The translations under genes and the position numbers were made by a program. From Rapana venosa (taxonomy: Eukaryota > Mollusca > Gastropoda > Neogastropoda > Muricidae): DNA of 64,000 nt. The notes under the pieces were generated by a model. It made no database searches and had not been told where the DNA came from. It saw nothing but the letters and a program-made list of their open reading frames with translations. Of the stretch, positions 11,449 to 23,762 are shown in pieces. How positions within the stretch are numbered: position 1 is the first letter of the stretch; each line of letters opens with the position of its first letter. The stretch spans positions 27,381,052 through 27,445,051 of the forward strand of contig CM054153.1 in NCBI GenBank assembly GCA_028751875.1, written 5' to 3'.

Positions 11449-14400
11449 TGCATCATTATACAAGGTATCAATGTGGTTTGATGTGTGTGGTATTAAAAGT
11501 AGTACTAATGAAAAGGTTGACACTGTATTATATGAAGATGCAAATGAAGTAAGGACTGATTTGTTTGTAGATGCAAATATGTCTCAGGATATTGCTCTTA
11601 CTAATGATGATGGTGATGGTGATGATGCTGATGCTGACGGTCTATCGTACAATGATGAAAGTGAAGTGTGGTATGATACGTCTGATAATAATATGTTTGT
11701 TGATAATGATGGTGATGCTTTGATGTATGGGGACTTGAGCGAAGTGAGACTTGGTACCTTAGAGGAAAATGTTTCTCCATATGATGCTGATGCTTTTTTG
11801 TATGACGTAGCAAGCGAAGTGAGGTCCGATATGTCTGACGATTTTTTGCTTACTGAAAATTATGTTGAGACCTCATTGTATAATAGCATAAACAATGTGA
11901 GATTTGGGGAGCTAAACAATGAAAATAATTCCAGTATACGTAGTGCTCATTCTAACATTTCTTTGCTGGATAATGTCGAAAATGAAGAACATTCACCAAA
12001 AGACTGCTCAAATAATAACAGGCAGATTTCTTTTCTTCACTGGAACATTTGTGGCCTTATTTCTAAATTAAATGATTCAGACTGCGTAGCATATATTTCA
12101 GATTTTGATGTTATCTGTTTAGTAGAAACTTTTGTTGAAGAGCTGAAGACTACTTTGTTTAACAGTTACACGGCGTTTGTTAAGCCAGCAGTGAAATTAT
12201 CAGCTCGAGGTCAACGTTCAGGGGGAGTAATCTGTCTCATTAAAAATGATTTGATGCCATACGTACGTAATCTCCCTTGTGATTGTGGACAGTATTTATC
12301 CTTTGTGTTCAGCAAAAACTTGTTTAATGTTGATAAAGATGTATTATTTGTGTGTGCATATGTACATCCAGAAAATTCACACTATTACACTTTGTTAAAC
12401 ATTAGAAACGGTGTAAGTTCTCTTGAGGAATGCCTTGTTGACAATATTTTATCTCTGGGTGACATCTATATGCTTATATCTGGTGACATGAATGGTCGAA
12501 CTGCTAACTGTGTTCCCAGTGATGCAGAGGAAACAGTGTATGATTTTGCAGATAGAGGTGTGTTGTCATGTGATGAGATCACCCGTTCTTCTGAAGATGA
12601 AACACTGAACACATATGGGAAATCTGTGTTAAACATGTGCAGTAGTTTGAGTCTTTGCATTTTAAATGGGATTTGTAAAGGTGACCCTGATGGAAGATGT
12701 ACATATGTGTCTGAAACTGGTAACAGTGTGGTTGACTATTACATGATATCGACAGACTTTTATAATTTGATTCAAAACAAGTGTACATTACATGTACAGG
12801 GGAGAGTAGAATCAGATCATTTTCCATTAGAATTCTGTTTTGAAATGGCTTCTTCCTTGTTGTGTACATACTCAGAAAAATGCAAAGATTTATTCATTGA
12901 AAAGTTTGATTGGAAGTTAGAACAGACTGAAAATTTATTGCTAACATCAACAGTTTTGAAACTCAGCAACAGTTTAAAGAAGCAGCTCAGCTAATCGAAA
13001 GTGACGTAGATGCAGCTCTAGAGATGTTTAACGATGTTCTGAGGAAACAAGCAGAGTGCATGAAACGCAAAATATATATGTAGATCGAAACAAAAGGGAA
13101 AGGGAATGGTTTGATCAAGACTGTAAAGATGCAAGAACAAATGTCCGCAAAAGTTTAAGAAAATTCCTTAAAACTAAAGATAAAGATGATCGTACATTTT
13201 TTTGCCAAGTCAGAAGAGAATATAAGCATTTATTGTTCGAAAAGAAAAGATTGTTTAACAACAGACTGCTGCAAAAGTTGATAGAATCTTCTAATAATCA
13301 GAAAGACTTCTGGCAAACGTCCGTAAACTGTCCCGGAAGCAAACTCAACCTCAGAATGATATATCACTTGAGAACTGGTTCATTCATTTTAAAAGTATTC
13401 TTGAAAAAGATGTCAGTAATGAAGAATTGGCAGGTTGTTCTGATCAAAGAAATGCAAATCAGACCTTAGATCCAGAACTTGGTAGAAGAGATAGGGATAG
13501 TGGTATCACAGATCTCACAGATATAAATCATGCTTTAAATCGTCCTATCTCGAAGGAAGAAATCAGTACTGCCATTAGAAAGCTTAAGAGTAAAAAAGCG
13601 GCAGGTCCAGATCAAATTATTGCAGAAATGTTGAAGTACTCAGGCGATGTTGCAGTAGAATTTTTTACCAAATTATTTAATAATTTGTTTGAAAGGGGGG
13701 TCTATCCAGAATGTTGGACAGAGTCTGTTTTGTTACCATTGTACAAGAAAGGTGATGTTAACGAAACTAATAACTATAGAGGGATTTCTTTATCTAACAT
13801 AAGTGGGAAAATGTATAGCTCTATTATAAACAGCAGACTGCAAGAATGGATAGAATTCAATGATATTAACGGGAGAACACCAAGCAGGCTTTAAAAAAGA
13901 CCATTCTACAGTCGATCATATTTTTACTTTGTTAGCAGTTATAGAAAAACAATTTGCATAATATCGAAAATTATACGTGGCTTTCATTGATTTTGAAAAA
14001 GCGTTCGATTCAATTTCAAGAAAACTATTGTGGCCAATATTAAGGAAAAATGGAGTAACAGGTAAATTGTTTTGTTGTATTAAAAGTATGTATGATGTAG
14101 TCAAAGCAAAGGTCAGATGCGGAGCAAAATTCAGTGATTATATACATTGTACAACGGGCGTTAAACAAGGAGATGTCTGCAGCCCTGTGCTATTTTCTCT
14201 TTTTATTAATGAGCTAGCTCAGAATATAATTAATAATGGCAAACATGGTGTATTTTTCTCTAATTGTTTGGAAGAATTATTTTTATTACTTTTTGCTGAT
14301 GATATTGTTTTATTATCTGAAACTGTAGTGGGGTTGCAAACACAACTGAACAACTTGTATACTGCTGCTAGAGATCTCCAATTAAAAGTAAATATGAATA

Positions 14401-15640
14401 AGAGTAACATAATGGTTTTTCGAAAAGGAGGATTTTTGGCAGCTCATGAAAAATGGTATTATGGTAACACAAAAGTCACTGTTGATAATTCATATAAATA
14501 TCTTGGAGTCAATTTGACAACTAAACTTAGCTTTAATTACATGTGTCAGGATTTAGCTTCAAAGGGCTAAAAAAGCTGTTTTGAGTATTCTAAGTATTTT
14601 GTACAAGTTTGAAAATAATTCTGTAAGGGTCTTTACAAAACTCTTTGATACACAGGTACAACCCATTGTACAATACGGAGCAGAGATCTGGGGAATGGAA
14701 AATATTGTACCAATAGAAAAATTACATTTATTCGCATTAAAGAGATTCCTTGGTGTAAACTGGCGCACTCCAAATGACATGATCTATGGAGAACTGGGAA
14801 GGTATCCATTGTTTGTAAATTCTATGGTAAAATGCGTAAGCTATTGGCTTAAGATAACTCGTATGGAGGATAAGCGATTGCCATCCAAAGCTTATAAAAT
14901 GTTATACATACTGGATTGTAAAGGCAAGCATACTTGGGCATCTAAAATACGTTTATGTTTGTGTCGATTTGGCTTTGGATTTGTTTGGGACAATCAAGGA
15001 GTTCAAAATGTAAAGGCTTTTATAAAATCATTTAAACAGAGAGTTGTTGATTGTAGATGGCAAGAGTGGTACGCCCACATTCAAAACAGTGATCGATTTT
15101 TTCTATACAGAACATTTAAAACGTCACTGTGTATTGAACAGTATACGTTGATAGAAATGAATAAGTATGTTAAACATGCATTGTCAAAATTTAGATGTGG
15201 TGTATCAGATATTGCTGTACATGTGAAACGATATGCAAAAGAAGAAAATGAGAATTTGATTTGTAATTTGTGTAAATTGGCAACACAAGATGAAATTCAT
15301 GTTGTTTTGGAATGTCCAGTTCTTGGAGACCTGAGAAAAGAATTGATTCTGCAAACTTATTGGAACTACCCATCATTGGTCAGGCTAGCTCAACTTATGT
15401 CATCTGAAAATGAGCAAACTGTTAAAAATTTAGCAATATTTCTGTATAAATCTTTGAAGAGAATAAGGGATAGTAGCCTAATGTAAATTTTTCAGTTTTA
15501 ACAAATGTTCATTGAATGATTTATTTTCAACGATAACTTGACAGCAAATGGCTGTATACTAACACTTTTGTATGTTTTCACCCCTTCAGAAGGGGCTTTG
15601 ACCTATCTGAATAAATATCTGAAGTCTGAAGTCTGAAGTC
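11449..15640 (+). mobile_element. Non-LTR retrotransposon (LINE) with target-site duplication
   Basis: A 4.2-kb element bounded by direct repeats of TCTCTCTACG (11439-11448 and 15641-15650; up to 12 bp if two more CT bases are counted). It encodes an N-terminal acidic region, an AP-type endonuclease, a reverse transcriptase and a C-terminal CCHC region. The 3-prime end has an AATAAA-like signal (GAATAAATA) and three copies of TCTGAAGTC, the kind of short tandem end used by several LINE clades. The first ATG lies only 22 bases inside the 5-prime boundary, so the copy is either truncated or has a very short leader. The clade is not assigned; an APE endonuclease with a C-terminal CCHC argues against R2 and RTE. 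Confidence 0.92.
11471..15486 (+). pseudogene. LINE endonuclease / reverse transcriptase polyprotein, broken
   Basis: It begins at ATG 11471. The longer frame from 11183 only adds microsatellite. Residues about 20-145 are an acidic region with five copies of a Y-x-x-x-x-S/N-E/N-V-R repeat. The endonuclease spans about 12026-12844: HWNICGL (12038), VETF, GGVICLIK, GDMNGR (12482) and SDHFPLEF (12812) correspond to the AP-endonuclease catalytic and binding motifs. The reverse transcriptase runs from about 13500: KAAGPDQI, NYRGISLSN, QAGF, FIDFEKAFDS, GVKQGDVCSPVLFSLFINEL and FADDIVLLS, so the metal-binding FADD is intact. The C-terminus has a CNLC-x10-H-x4-C motif near 15270. The reading frame changes at about 12965, 13080, 13320, 13870 and 14560, and an in-frame TAA sits at 13959-13961. 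The copy cannot make a full protein, though some 1-base shifts in homopolymers (for example near 14560) might be sequencing errors. Confidence 0.92.
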
Positions 15641-15650
15641 TCTCTCTACG

Positions 15651-15870
15651 ACTTTCACAAGTTGTAACTTAACGGGTAAATCTTCTGTCGACCAAACATG
15701 AGACAACACTAAGTCTTGCCACGTTTTTTTTTTTAATGAGGCATTGAAAAGCGGAAATAGTGCCGTATCGTACGTAACACGTGAAATGCATACTTAGTTA
15801 TTGCAGCTTCCAATTACGGTTGATAGATAATCTGTGTGATTAATTATGGCTTTGTTTCTGATAGTTATGT

Positions 15871-15906
<36 letters not shown>

Positions 15907-16568
15907 TCTTTTAGAAAAGGGTTATAGGCTAAAATCTCAACTCCTCTCTCTCCTTCCCTCCCCCCACACCCTCCCCTCCCCCTCCTCTCTCCTCAAACAT
16001 ACATAAATTGATTTGGCGCAACAAACTTTTTTCCCCCTAAGAAACACGCGCTTAGCTAACACAGCACATCAGGACCCTCAAAATACAACACAACATTCAC
16101 CAACAACAGTACCGCGCGCAAGGCCTGCAGAACCCCGTTCCAACGGCAGTAGTATTCATTACTCGGCTAAACCCACAGGGTAAACTACACTGACTGACGA
16201 ACACCAGAGGAACCTGAAGGAATAATTCAGTCCCCCCAAAACGGTCTGACCCCGATTTGCATAACCCACGGGGCAAAAGAATGACAACGGTCTAAAGTAA
16301 ACGTTTTTTGGGGGGACTGTAGGATAGCCTACTTGTTAGTTCTATAAGTTGTTACGGGGAGTGACCCAGATTCCAACAGTCTTCCCGTGGCTGTCTGGTG
16401 TGGCTTTTTCTGTTAGATTTCGTTTTCACGTGCTGGTCTGTCTACACAGTGTGAATAGTTTTCCCGTGCTTCTCTGGTTCAATGCTTGCGGCCTTTCTTC
16501 CTGCGTTGTTGCTACCAGTGCTGTAGGCATTCAACTTAAAATACCTCCCGTGCGTTTGTCTGAATACG
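15651..16568. other. Unique sequence with poly-C tract, no gene seen
   Basis: A run of about 31 C at 15873-15903 is followed by CT-rich DNA to 16000. The rest is ordinary AT-rich DNA. A short G-rich phrase with GGATAGCCTA (16315-16332) recalls the start of a family A SINE, but nothing follows to support it. Confidence 0.5.
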
Positions 16569-16638
16569 CGCGCGCGCGTGTGTATGTGTGTGTGTGGTGT
16601 GTGTGCATGTAGATGTGTGTGTGCGCGTGAGAGAGAGA

Positions 16639-16723
<85 letters not shown>

Positions 16724-16766
16724 TGACAGAGAAAAACACACAAGACAGGGAGTCAGAGAGAGAGAG

Positions 16767-16829
<63 letters not shown>

Positions 16830-16890
16830 AGACAGAAGACAGACAGACAGACAGACAGCGCGAGAGAGAAAGAAAGAAAGAAAGAGAGAC
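16569..16890. repeat. (GT)n, (GA)n and (GACA)n compound array
   Basis: CG/GT-rich start, then two long GA arrays separated by a short unique segment (about 16720-16770), then GACA and GAAA. All frames across it are artefacts. Confidence 0.95.
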
Positions 16891-16924
16891 TAATATTTTT
16901 GTTCCTCCGCTACAGCATACATCC

Positions 16925-16926
16925 CT

Positions 16927-16998
<72 letters not shown>

Positions 16999-17310
16999 AG
17001 TACGAGGATGGAGGAAGGATGAGGAAAACGGGAGGGTAAGACAGAGAGGGACACACACAGACACACACTCACGACGCCCCCCACCACCACCAAACACACA
17101 CACTCACGACCCCCCCCCCCCCCCCAACCACACACACACAACCATTTCACATCCCCACCCACGGAACAGACAGATCGTTCAGCGACCCAGCACCATGAAG
17201 CACGATCAGGACAAGACAAAGAGATCGGCCACCAGACACACACACACACACACACACACAAAACCAACACACACAAACACACACACACACACACACACAC
17301 ACAGACCTAC
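16925..17310. repeat. AC arrays separated by short unique pieces
   Basis: Pure AC at about 16930-16998, then AC/CACGAC-rich DNA with a C run (17110-17126), then more AC at 17235-17303. Confidence 0.9.
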
Positions 17311-17780
17311 CCGACATAAATCCGTCACTCCTTCCCCGGGGATGTGACCACAACAATGTCCGCACGAATGCCTGCCGCCTCTTTCCCCAGCCGTCCACAA
17401 CGACAACCGTCCGTCACAGCCTGCAACCAAAAGCACCCCCACAAAAAATGGTCAGCTTCTGCTGAAGTCCCGTTATTTAGCCTTATTGCCAGCCCACAAC
17501 GGTTGTTTTTCTACTTCTTTTCTTCCTAATAAATAGGAAAAGGGAGTGCGCTGGTTGTGGGGGAGGTAGTGGGGTTGGTGGCCACAGAGAAAGAAGAAAT
17601 CGTGGACAAATAAAAGGCAAGAGTCACTCGAGGAGGGGGGTTAATATTTGGGAGGAGGGGGTCGGCTGAAAGAAAGACTGGCAGGACCACAACAAAAGAG
17701 ACTATGACACAAAGAGGAGGGAGGTAAAAAGAGGTAGGGGAAGGAGTAGGAGGGAGAGACGGACAAAAACAGTGACAGAC
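17311..17780. other. Unique sequence, no gene seen
   Basis: Somewhat GC-richer at 17330-17460, purine-rich from 17530. No coding or element signal. Confidence 0.45.
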
Positions 17781-17953
17781 AGCGAGAACAGATAGACAGA
17801 CTGACACAGAAAGAGATACAGATAGAGAGAGATACAGATAGATAGATACAGATAGATAGATACAGATAGATAGAGAGATACAGATAGATAGAGATGCAAA
17901 TAGACAGATAGATACAGATACAGATAGAGATACAGATAGATAGATAGAGATAC

Positions 17954-18012
<59 letters not shown>

Positions 18013-18020
18013 GATTCAGA
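17781..18020. repeat. (GATA)n / (GACA)n array
   Basis: Interspersed GATA and GACA tetranucleotides ending in a pure GACA run. Frames on the minus strand are open because TATC and TGTC contain no stop in these phases. Confidence 0.95.
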
Positions 18021-18720
18021 TTCAGACAATTCATTCATGTATAGGCCATTGTCCCCTCTTGAGAGGGTGTTGAAAATGCATCTAACAATAATAATACAAG
18101 TAATCAGTCTTGACTAAAATGTGATTTGTAACGATAATTAAAGCACTGTACTTTCACAAATGCCTCATCTAAATTTTGTCCTCGAATATTTCTAAAATCA
18201 ATTAGTAAGTAAATTTTCACTACAGGTACGTTACAATGAGTTTTATAGACACTGAATCTTTCATTACAATTTTCACGGGCATTCCAATCTTGCTATCTAC
18301 ATAAAATCACACAGACAGACGGCCAGAGACAGTCAGACAGGCAGGCAGGCAAACAGGCAAGCAGGCACAGACAGAGATATTTCATTGCTTACTCTCTACA
18401 GTCCCAACGACCACAAAGGCCATATCAGGGCTGCCAGCATGCCCCCACAGCAACCCAGTTGATTCCAAAATTCGTAACATTCCCTTCAAATTCAGCGTGC
18501 ACATAACATTACATACTCATCCCCTCAAATTCCAAACACCGTCAACGGCAAAAGAATATAAAATTGCACGACTATACTTGAACTATTTTCAGTCTTTCAG
18601 CCTGCAAAACGAAAGAAGGCTGTGCTAAGGCGGCCAACCATTCTCATTTGTTTTAAAATGCACAATACTATATAAGCTGATATCAGTCACGTAAATGATT
18701 GTGTGTGTGTACTTTAATTT
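18021..18720. other. Unique AT-rich sequence, no gene seen
   Basis: About 700 bp with a short GACA/GGCA patch at 18310-18375. No gene recognised. Confidence 0.5.
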
Positions 18721-18802
<82 letters not shown>

Positions 18803-18856
18803 CGCGCGCGCGCACACGTGAGTGTGTGTGTGTAGTGGGGGGGGGGGGGGGGGGTG
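18721..18856. repeat. (GT)n, (GC)n and poly-G array
   Basis: GT array, a GCGCGC block at about 18794-18813, further GT, then about 18 G. Alternating purine-pyrimidine sequence of this kind can adopt Z-DNA. Confidence 0.95.
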
Positions 18857-19074
18857 AACATCTGCAAGGGAGGGAGATGAATGAATATCCTGTGACCATC
18901 AGTGTTTACAATCTCGGGTAGCATAGATAATACTGGCAGAATGACGTAAACTGTGTAAACAGAAAACAATGTACAGGTATTCTTACAACAACAAAAGACG
19001 ATACAATAAAACACACATACGCGCGCGCAGGGACGGAAAGAGCGAAAAGAGAGGAATAGAGACAAAGATACACA
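18857..19074. other. Unique spacer
   Basis: Nothing recognised. Confidence 0.4.
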
Positions 19075-19284
19075 TCGAGAGAGAGAGAGAGAGTCAGAGA
19101 GAGAGACCCAGCAATAAAGAGAAAGAAAGAGAAGGGAAAGAAAAGAAGGAAAAGAAAGAGTGACAGAAAACAGGACATTCTTAACACAGAATGTCCAGAC
19201 CGTTGGAGGGTACTTAATCATACTGCAAGAGCCCGAGCAGCCTCACGAGAGGAGTGTGAGAGAGAGAGAGAGACAGAGAAAGAC

Positions 19285-19352
<68 letters not shown>

Positions 19353-19521
19353 TGAGAGGAAGAATGGGCAATGTGTGTACATGTGCATCGGGGAGATTGT
19401 CCAGAAGAGAATTCTGTCTTCACGAACGGGGGGCTGGGGGGGGATGGGGGGGGTGGGGGGGAGTCAGAGAGAGAGGGGAGAGAGAGAGAGAGAGAGAGGG
19501 AGGGAGAGGAAGGGAGAGAGG

Positions 19522-19585
<64 letters not shown>

Positions 19586-19620
19586 GACAAACACAGAGAC
19601 AGACAGACAGACAGACCGGT
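19075..19620. repeat. GA/GACA arrays with a duplicated unique block
   Basis: Several GA arrays and a GACA run. A unique block of about 65 bp at 19366-19432 (GGCAATGTGTGTACATG, then TTGTCCAGAAGAGAATTCTG) recurs just right of the array at 19629-19683. The array and block appear to have been duplicated together. Confidence 0.85.
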
Positions 19621-19683
19621 GGCAGTAAGGGCAATGTGTGTGCACGGGCGAGCTTGTCCAGAAGAGGATTCTGTCTTCACGTA

Positions 19684-20591
19684 CAGTAGTACTTCGGTTT
19701 AGAGCAAAATATTCCAGAGAGGTTAAAAGCCAACCTGGAAATCCCGCAAAGAGCTTCATCCCCGCTGGAAACCACTTCGTTAGAAGCACGCTCGGTCGGC
19801 ATTATGCTGCGCGGAACGGTTGTGAAGTGTCAACTGATTCCTTCACTTAGGGCTTCATTATCTCCCCTTTAACTCACTTTTTTCCCCCTTCATTCGAACG
19901 CTGGGAAAGTTATGTCCAAAAAAAGCTAAAAGTTGTTTTCTCGTCTTTCAAAGTGTCGCTCTCCCGGCTTGTCTGTTTTTTATTCACCTTGGCGAATGTT
20001 TTCAAAACTTGAAGCGCATACCTGCGCTTTTCCTGTCTTGTTCCCTTTCGTTTCTTTGTGGTGAGATCGACGCGCCAACTTTATTGTGCCATTATTTTGA
20101 TCAGCGTGTCACTCAGCAGAAAACGTGCCGCTATATTTCACCAATTTATATATCAACCTTAAGCTGTGAAAGTATGAAATATCAAAGCCAGAGCCAATAG
20201 ACCAGCTGTTCAGCCAGACTTGGAAGGTGAAGTTTTCGAAGCAGTTTACGGCTGTAATGTGTCTCTACTCATCCATTATTTAGCAACATTACGGTGAGTT
20301 ATTTACTGGGGAAATAACAACAACGACAAAAACAAACATCAAAAGCCATTCAAAACTGTTCACAATCAGAAAGGTGAGATCACTTGACATGAAACGGGTA
20401 TTCTTTTCACACTATTCACATGATGCTCTGCTATCAATGTTTGCTTGAGTGGAAAACATTGAGGGAATGTCTGAGAATGTTGCTTGTTTTGAGGGCAGTG
20501 ATGGTGGGATGTTTGCGCATCTATGTAAAAGGGTGAATGCTCTGTCTGTCTGTCTGTCTGTCTCTCTCTCGCCCCCTGCCTTTTTCCCCAT
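19684..20591. other. Unique sequence, no gene seen
   Basis: About 900 bp. Short open frames (for example 20009-20200 plus) have no recognisable domain. A short CTGT run lies near 20545. Confidence 0.5.
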
Positions 20592-20657
20592 CACGGGGAC
20601 TGGATGTAAATAAGCAGATAAGTGTTTATTCCATTATCCTCGATATAAAAGAATTTA
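20592..20657 (+). repeat. Solo SINE tail 1
   Basis: CACGGGGACTGGATGTAAAT, AAGCAGATAAGTGTTTATT and CCATTATCCTCGATATAAAA match the 3-prime end of the family A SINE. Head and body are absent. Confidence 0.8.
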
Positions 20658-21339
20658 AATTTTTATCCATTTCTTCCCCTTCCTCTCCCCTCTTAAAATT
20701 TAACGATCGGTTCGCGCTATTAAAATATGCAGAGGCATTTTACCGCACCATTGTTTTGGCAGAAAGAGAGGTATTGCAAAAGATGTGGAAGACGAACGAT
20801 ACAAAAGTGATGGGGGAGGGGGGGGAGGAGACATGTTTGGGCGGAGTACAGGAAAGTTATCTTAACAGGAAACAAAAATAACCCACTCAATTAAATGATA
20901 CGTCTCGCCGATAACATTCTTCCCCCGCTCTGCTCCTCAGCATTTCAACAACACATCTACACACTTACCAAGGAAAAATGGCGATCAGTTCAAAGATACG
21001 CCCTACTGATAAACACCTCCTGTGTTCGGATTTTTATTAACAGCCGCTGTTTCGGAGCACTAGAAACAAATAATATGTTTTGTTATGCGATACATTTGTC
21101 TACAGTTGAAAACAACATTGCTGAAAATCCAGTTCAACGGTTTTATTAATACGTTAACCACAGATTTGATCAACAAGACAAAATTTGTTTAAAAATAAAC
21201 TTTGAATTCTAATTAAGATGCGCATATTTTGACAAACCTCTCTAAAATGATGTGTTTACACAATAATAGCAAATGGAACTGTTCTTTCGACTTTGTACCT
21301 CCCCTTCATCCACGTTCAATATTCTGCAACCAATCTGTA
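20658..21339. other. Unique AT-rich sequence, no gene seen
   Basis: A plus-strand frame at 20895-21149 (84 codons) has no recognisable motif, and there is no splice or promoter context to support it. Confidence 0.45.
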
Positions 21340-21571
21340 TCACACACACACACACACACACACACGTGCGGGGGCGCAAGCAGGCACACATGCACACACA
21401 CACGCGTGCAGGGATGGAAAGACATAAAAGAGAGGGTAGAGAGAGATAGAGACACAGACCCAGAGAGACAGAGACAGAGAGATACAGAGAGAAACTAAAA
21501 CCGACCCCCCCCCCCCCCCCCCCCCCGCCCAAATAAAAGCTAAATAACACAACTGTGTGTGTGTGTGTGTG

Positions 21572-21617
<46 letters not shown>

Positions 21618-21680
21618 GTGTAAGTGTAAGTATGTGCGTGTGTGTGTAAGTGTGTGTCTGTGTCTGTCTGTCTGCGCGTG
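21340..21680. repeat. AC, GA, poly-C and GT arrays in series
   Basis: AC (21341-21365), mixed GA/GACA (21430-21495), about 21 C (21505-21526), then GT (21555-21614) and GTAAGT units. Four simple repeats lie in 340 bp. Confidence 0.9.
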
Positions 21681-21865
21681 CTTCTGCGTTTAAAAAATAT
21701 TCCACAACTGGTTCATGTTTCCATTCCTTTGAACGAATAAACAAAACACGAAATCAACGTGGTGAAGTCGAAAAATGCAGTTTTCAAAAAGTCATTCTTT
21801 TGTATGGGTTTGTGAACACCATATTTAATTAATTTTCAAATAAAAACAAGTCAGCACCATTCATT

Positions 21866-22152
21866 AACGATGAGATTACGCGTATGCAACCGTTTCTCTC
21901 TCACCATAAAGGTAGCCACATTCCGACTTCAGGACGAATAACGTTGAAAATGTTGACCTCACTTCACCCTTTGTTTCTTGAGGAGTCTTAGGAATACACG
22001 TTAAATCCTGTTTCGCTTTTCGTAAGAGTAGGTCATTGTGTGCCGGTGGGAACAGATGACAAAATTTACAAAACCGCATACACACGGGGACAGGATGTAA
22101 AAAAGCACATAAGAGCTTATTCCATTATCCTCTATATAAAATAAAATAAAAA
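21866..22152 (+). mobile_element. Inverted module B next to family A SINE 3-prime half
   Basis: 21866-21950 is module B in inverted orientation (GATGAGATTACGCGTATGCA, GGTAGCCACATTCCGACTTC). From about 21992 to 22152 comes the family A SINE body and tail 1 in plus orientation (ACACGTTAAATCCTG, GTAAGAGTAGGTCATTGTGT, AAGCACATAAGAGCTTATT). The A head and central motif are missing. Confidence 0.75.
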
Positions 22153-22798
22153 ATAAACTGAAAGGAGTAAGACATGATATATATCATAGATAATGACAGC
22201 AAGATATCAGTGCCTGTTAAATTATCAAGAGCTATTTCAAAACACGAAGTACTTCATCACATATTAACTAATGTAAATAGGTAAATAAATGTGACTAAAT
22301 GTTTGATATATAATTTATCCTCATAACAAAAAAATCAGCACGAGTTCTGACCTCGTTCATAACATAGATCATTACATTGGTTTTCAACAAGTCTTTAACG
22401 ATATATTATTTTATTCATAACAATATATTTCTTTTTAATATTAATAAGACTCCATGGTCTTGTTTTACTTTGCTTTCATGCTGGAATGTGTTGTTCGGGC
22501 TTTTATCAGCCTCCACCCCCACCTTTTTTTTAACTTCAGTTTAATCATTGCTGTGGCTTTCAAATGCATTCTGAAGTAACTGGACTGACTTTTTGCACAA
22601 GTAGGAGACATCATACAGTAACACCCATTACGATCTCATTTCGATTTATGCCCCCTTTATCTTTGTACGTTTAGTGGCATCCTAACGGTAGAAGCAGTTT
22701 GAATATGTCATTTAGTACATTGATAAAGCAATATTTTTATATACTTTCTCTGTCGTCATGCTTTCACGCATAGTTAAACACTTTCTGGGATGTGTGTT
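22153..22798. other. Unique AT-rich sequence, no gene seen
   Basis: No coding or element signal in 640 bp. Confidence 0.5.
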
Positions 22799-22857
<59 letters not shown>

Positions 22858-23213
22858 GAGGAAGAGGCACTAGACACTTTTATTGTATCCGCGGTTTACA
22901 GCCCTGTAGCCAAGGGGGATAAATTAACTCGCAAAGGCCTGGAGCACAGCAACCGGGTAAAAAACGGTGACCAAAAGATCATGTCTAAAAATTATTACAT
23001 AGTAGAAGTGTGTTTTATTTTTTGTTGTTACTGTGTTGTTTTTTTAATCCAAAGAACACGTGTTCATGCAGGTAGAGATGATGATAATATCAAACAGTGT
23101 GAAATTAACCAATGTGACCATTCAGCTGACTGTTTTTGAGCAAATCTATTGCAAACTTTAAAACGCACTTCTTAATATATCATTAATATCTGTCATATGC
23201 AGAGAGAGAGAGA

Positions 23214-23269
<56 letters not shown>

Positions 23270-23310
23270 GACAGAGATGGAGAGAGGGAGAGAGAGGGAG
23301 GGGGGAAGAA
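22799..23310. repeat. Two (GA)n arrays around a unique spacer
   Basis: GA arrays at 22799-22856 and 23199-23310. The DNA between them is unique and carries no recognisable gene. Confidence 0.85.
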
Positions 23311-23670
23311 GAGAGGAGCTAGACCCCGTAATGCAAGGACCCAAATACATTTTATCTTGAAAAAAGTTTACGTTCGCCAACATAGGACAATAATCAAGAG
23401 CATAGACAATTATGTACGACCACAAAACATCTGTTATTTACTGATACTAGTCATCTGATGAGAACTGATGCTTTAACAAAATCTATTTCATAAACTCTAA
23501 AATAGAAAAGGCTATTAGTAACAAGTTTGTATTAATCTAGTATTTATTTCTTCTACGATTTCGCATTTCTCGCGCTTATCATTCATAATTCTTGATTTAC
23601 AAAGAAGATATCTGTTAACTACTATCCCGTTTTAAATCTTTACATTTTTATTAAGTAAATTCCCTCTCGA
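23311..23670. other. Unique AT-rich sequence, no gene seen
   Basis: No signal recognised. Confidence 0.5.
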
Positions 23671-23701
23671 ACACACACACACACACACAACACACACACA
23701 C

Positions 23702-23739
<38 letters not shown>

Positions 23740-23750
23740 ACACACACACC
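23671..23750. repeat. (AC)n microsatellite
   Basis: AC array with several single-base phase breaks. Confidence 0.95.
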
Positions 23751-23762
23751 AATGACAGGTGA

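Noticed and set aside
11183..11470. N-terminal 96 residues of the 603-codon frame
   Set aside because: They are translated AC and CT microsatellite upstream of the LINE boundary at 11449; the element ATG is at 11471.
16315..16345. Start of another family A SINE (GGGGGGACTGTAGGATAGCC)
   Set aside because: The phrase resembles the head start, but box B and the central motif do not follow.
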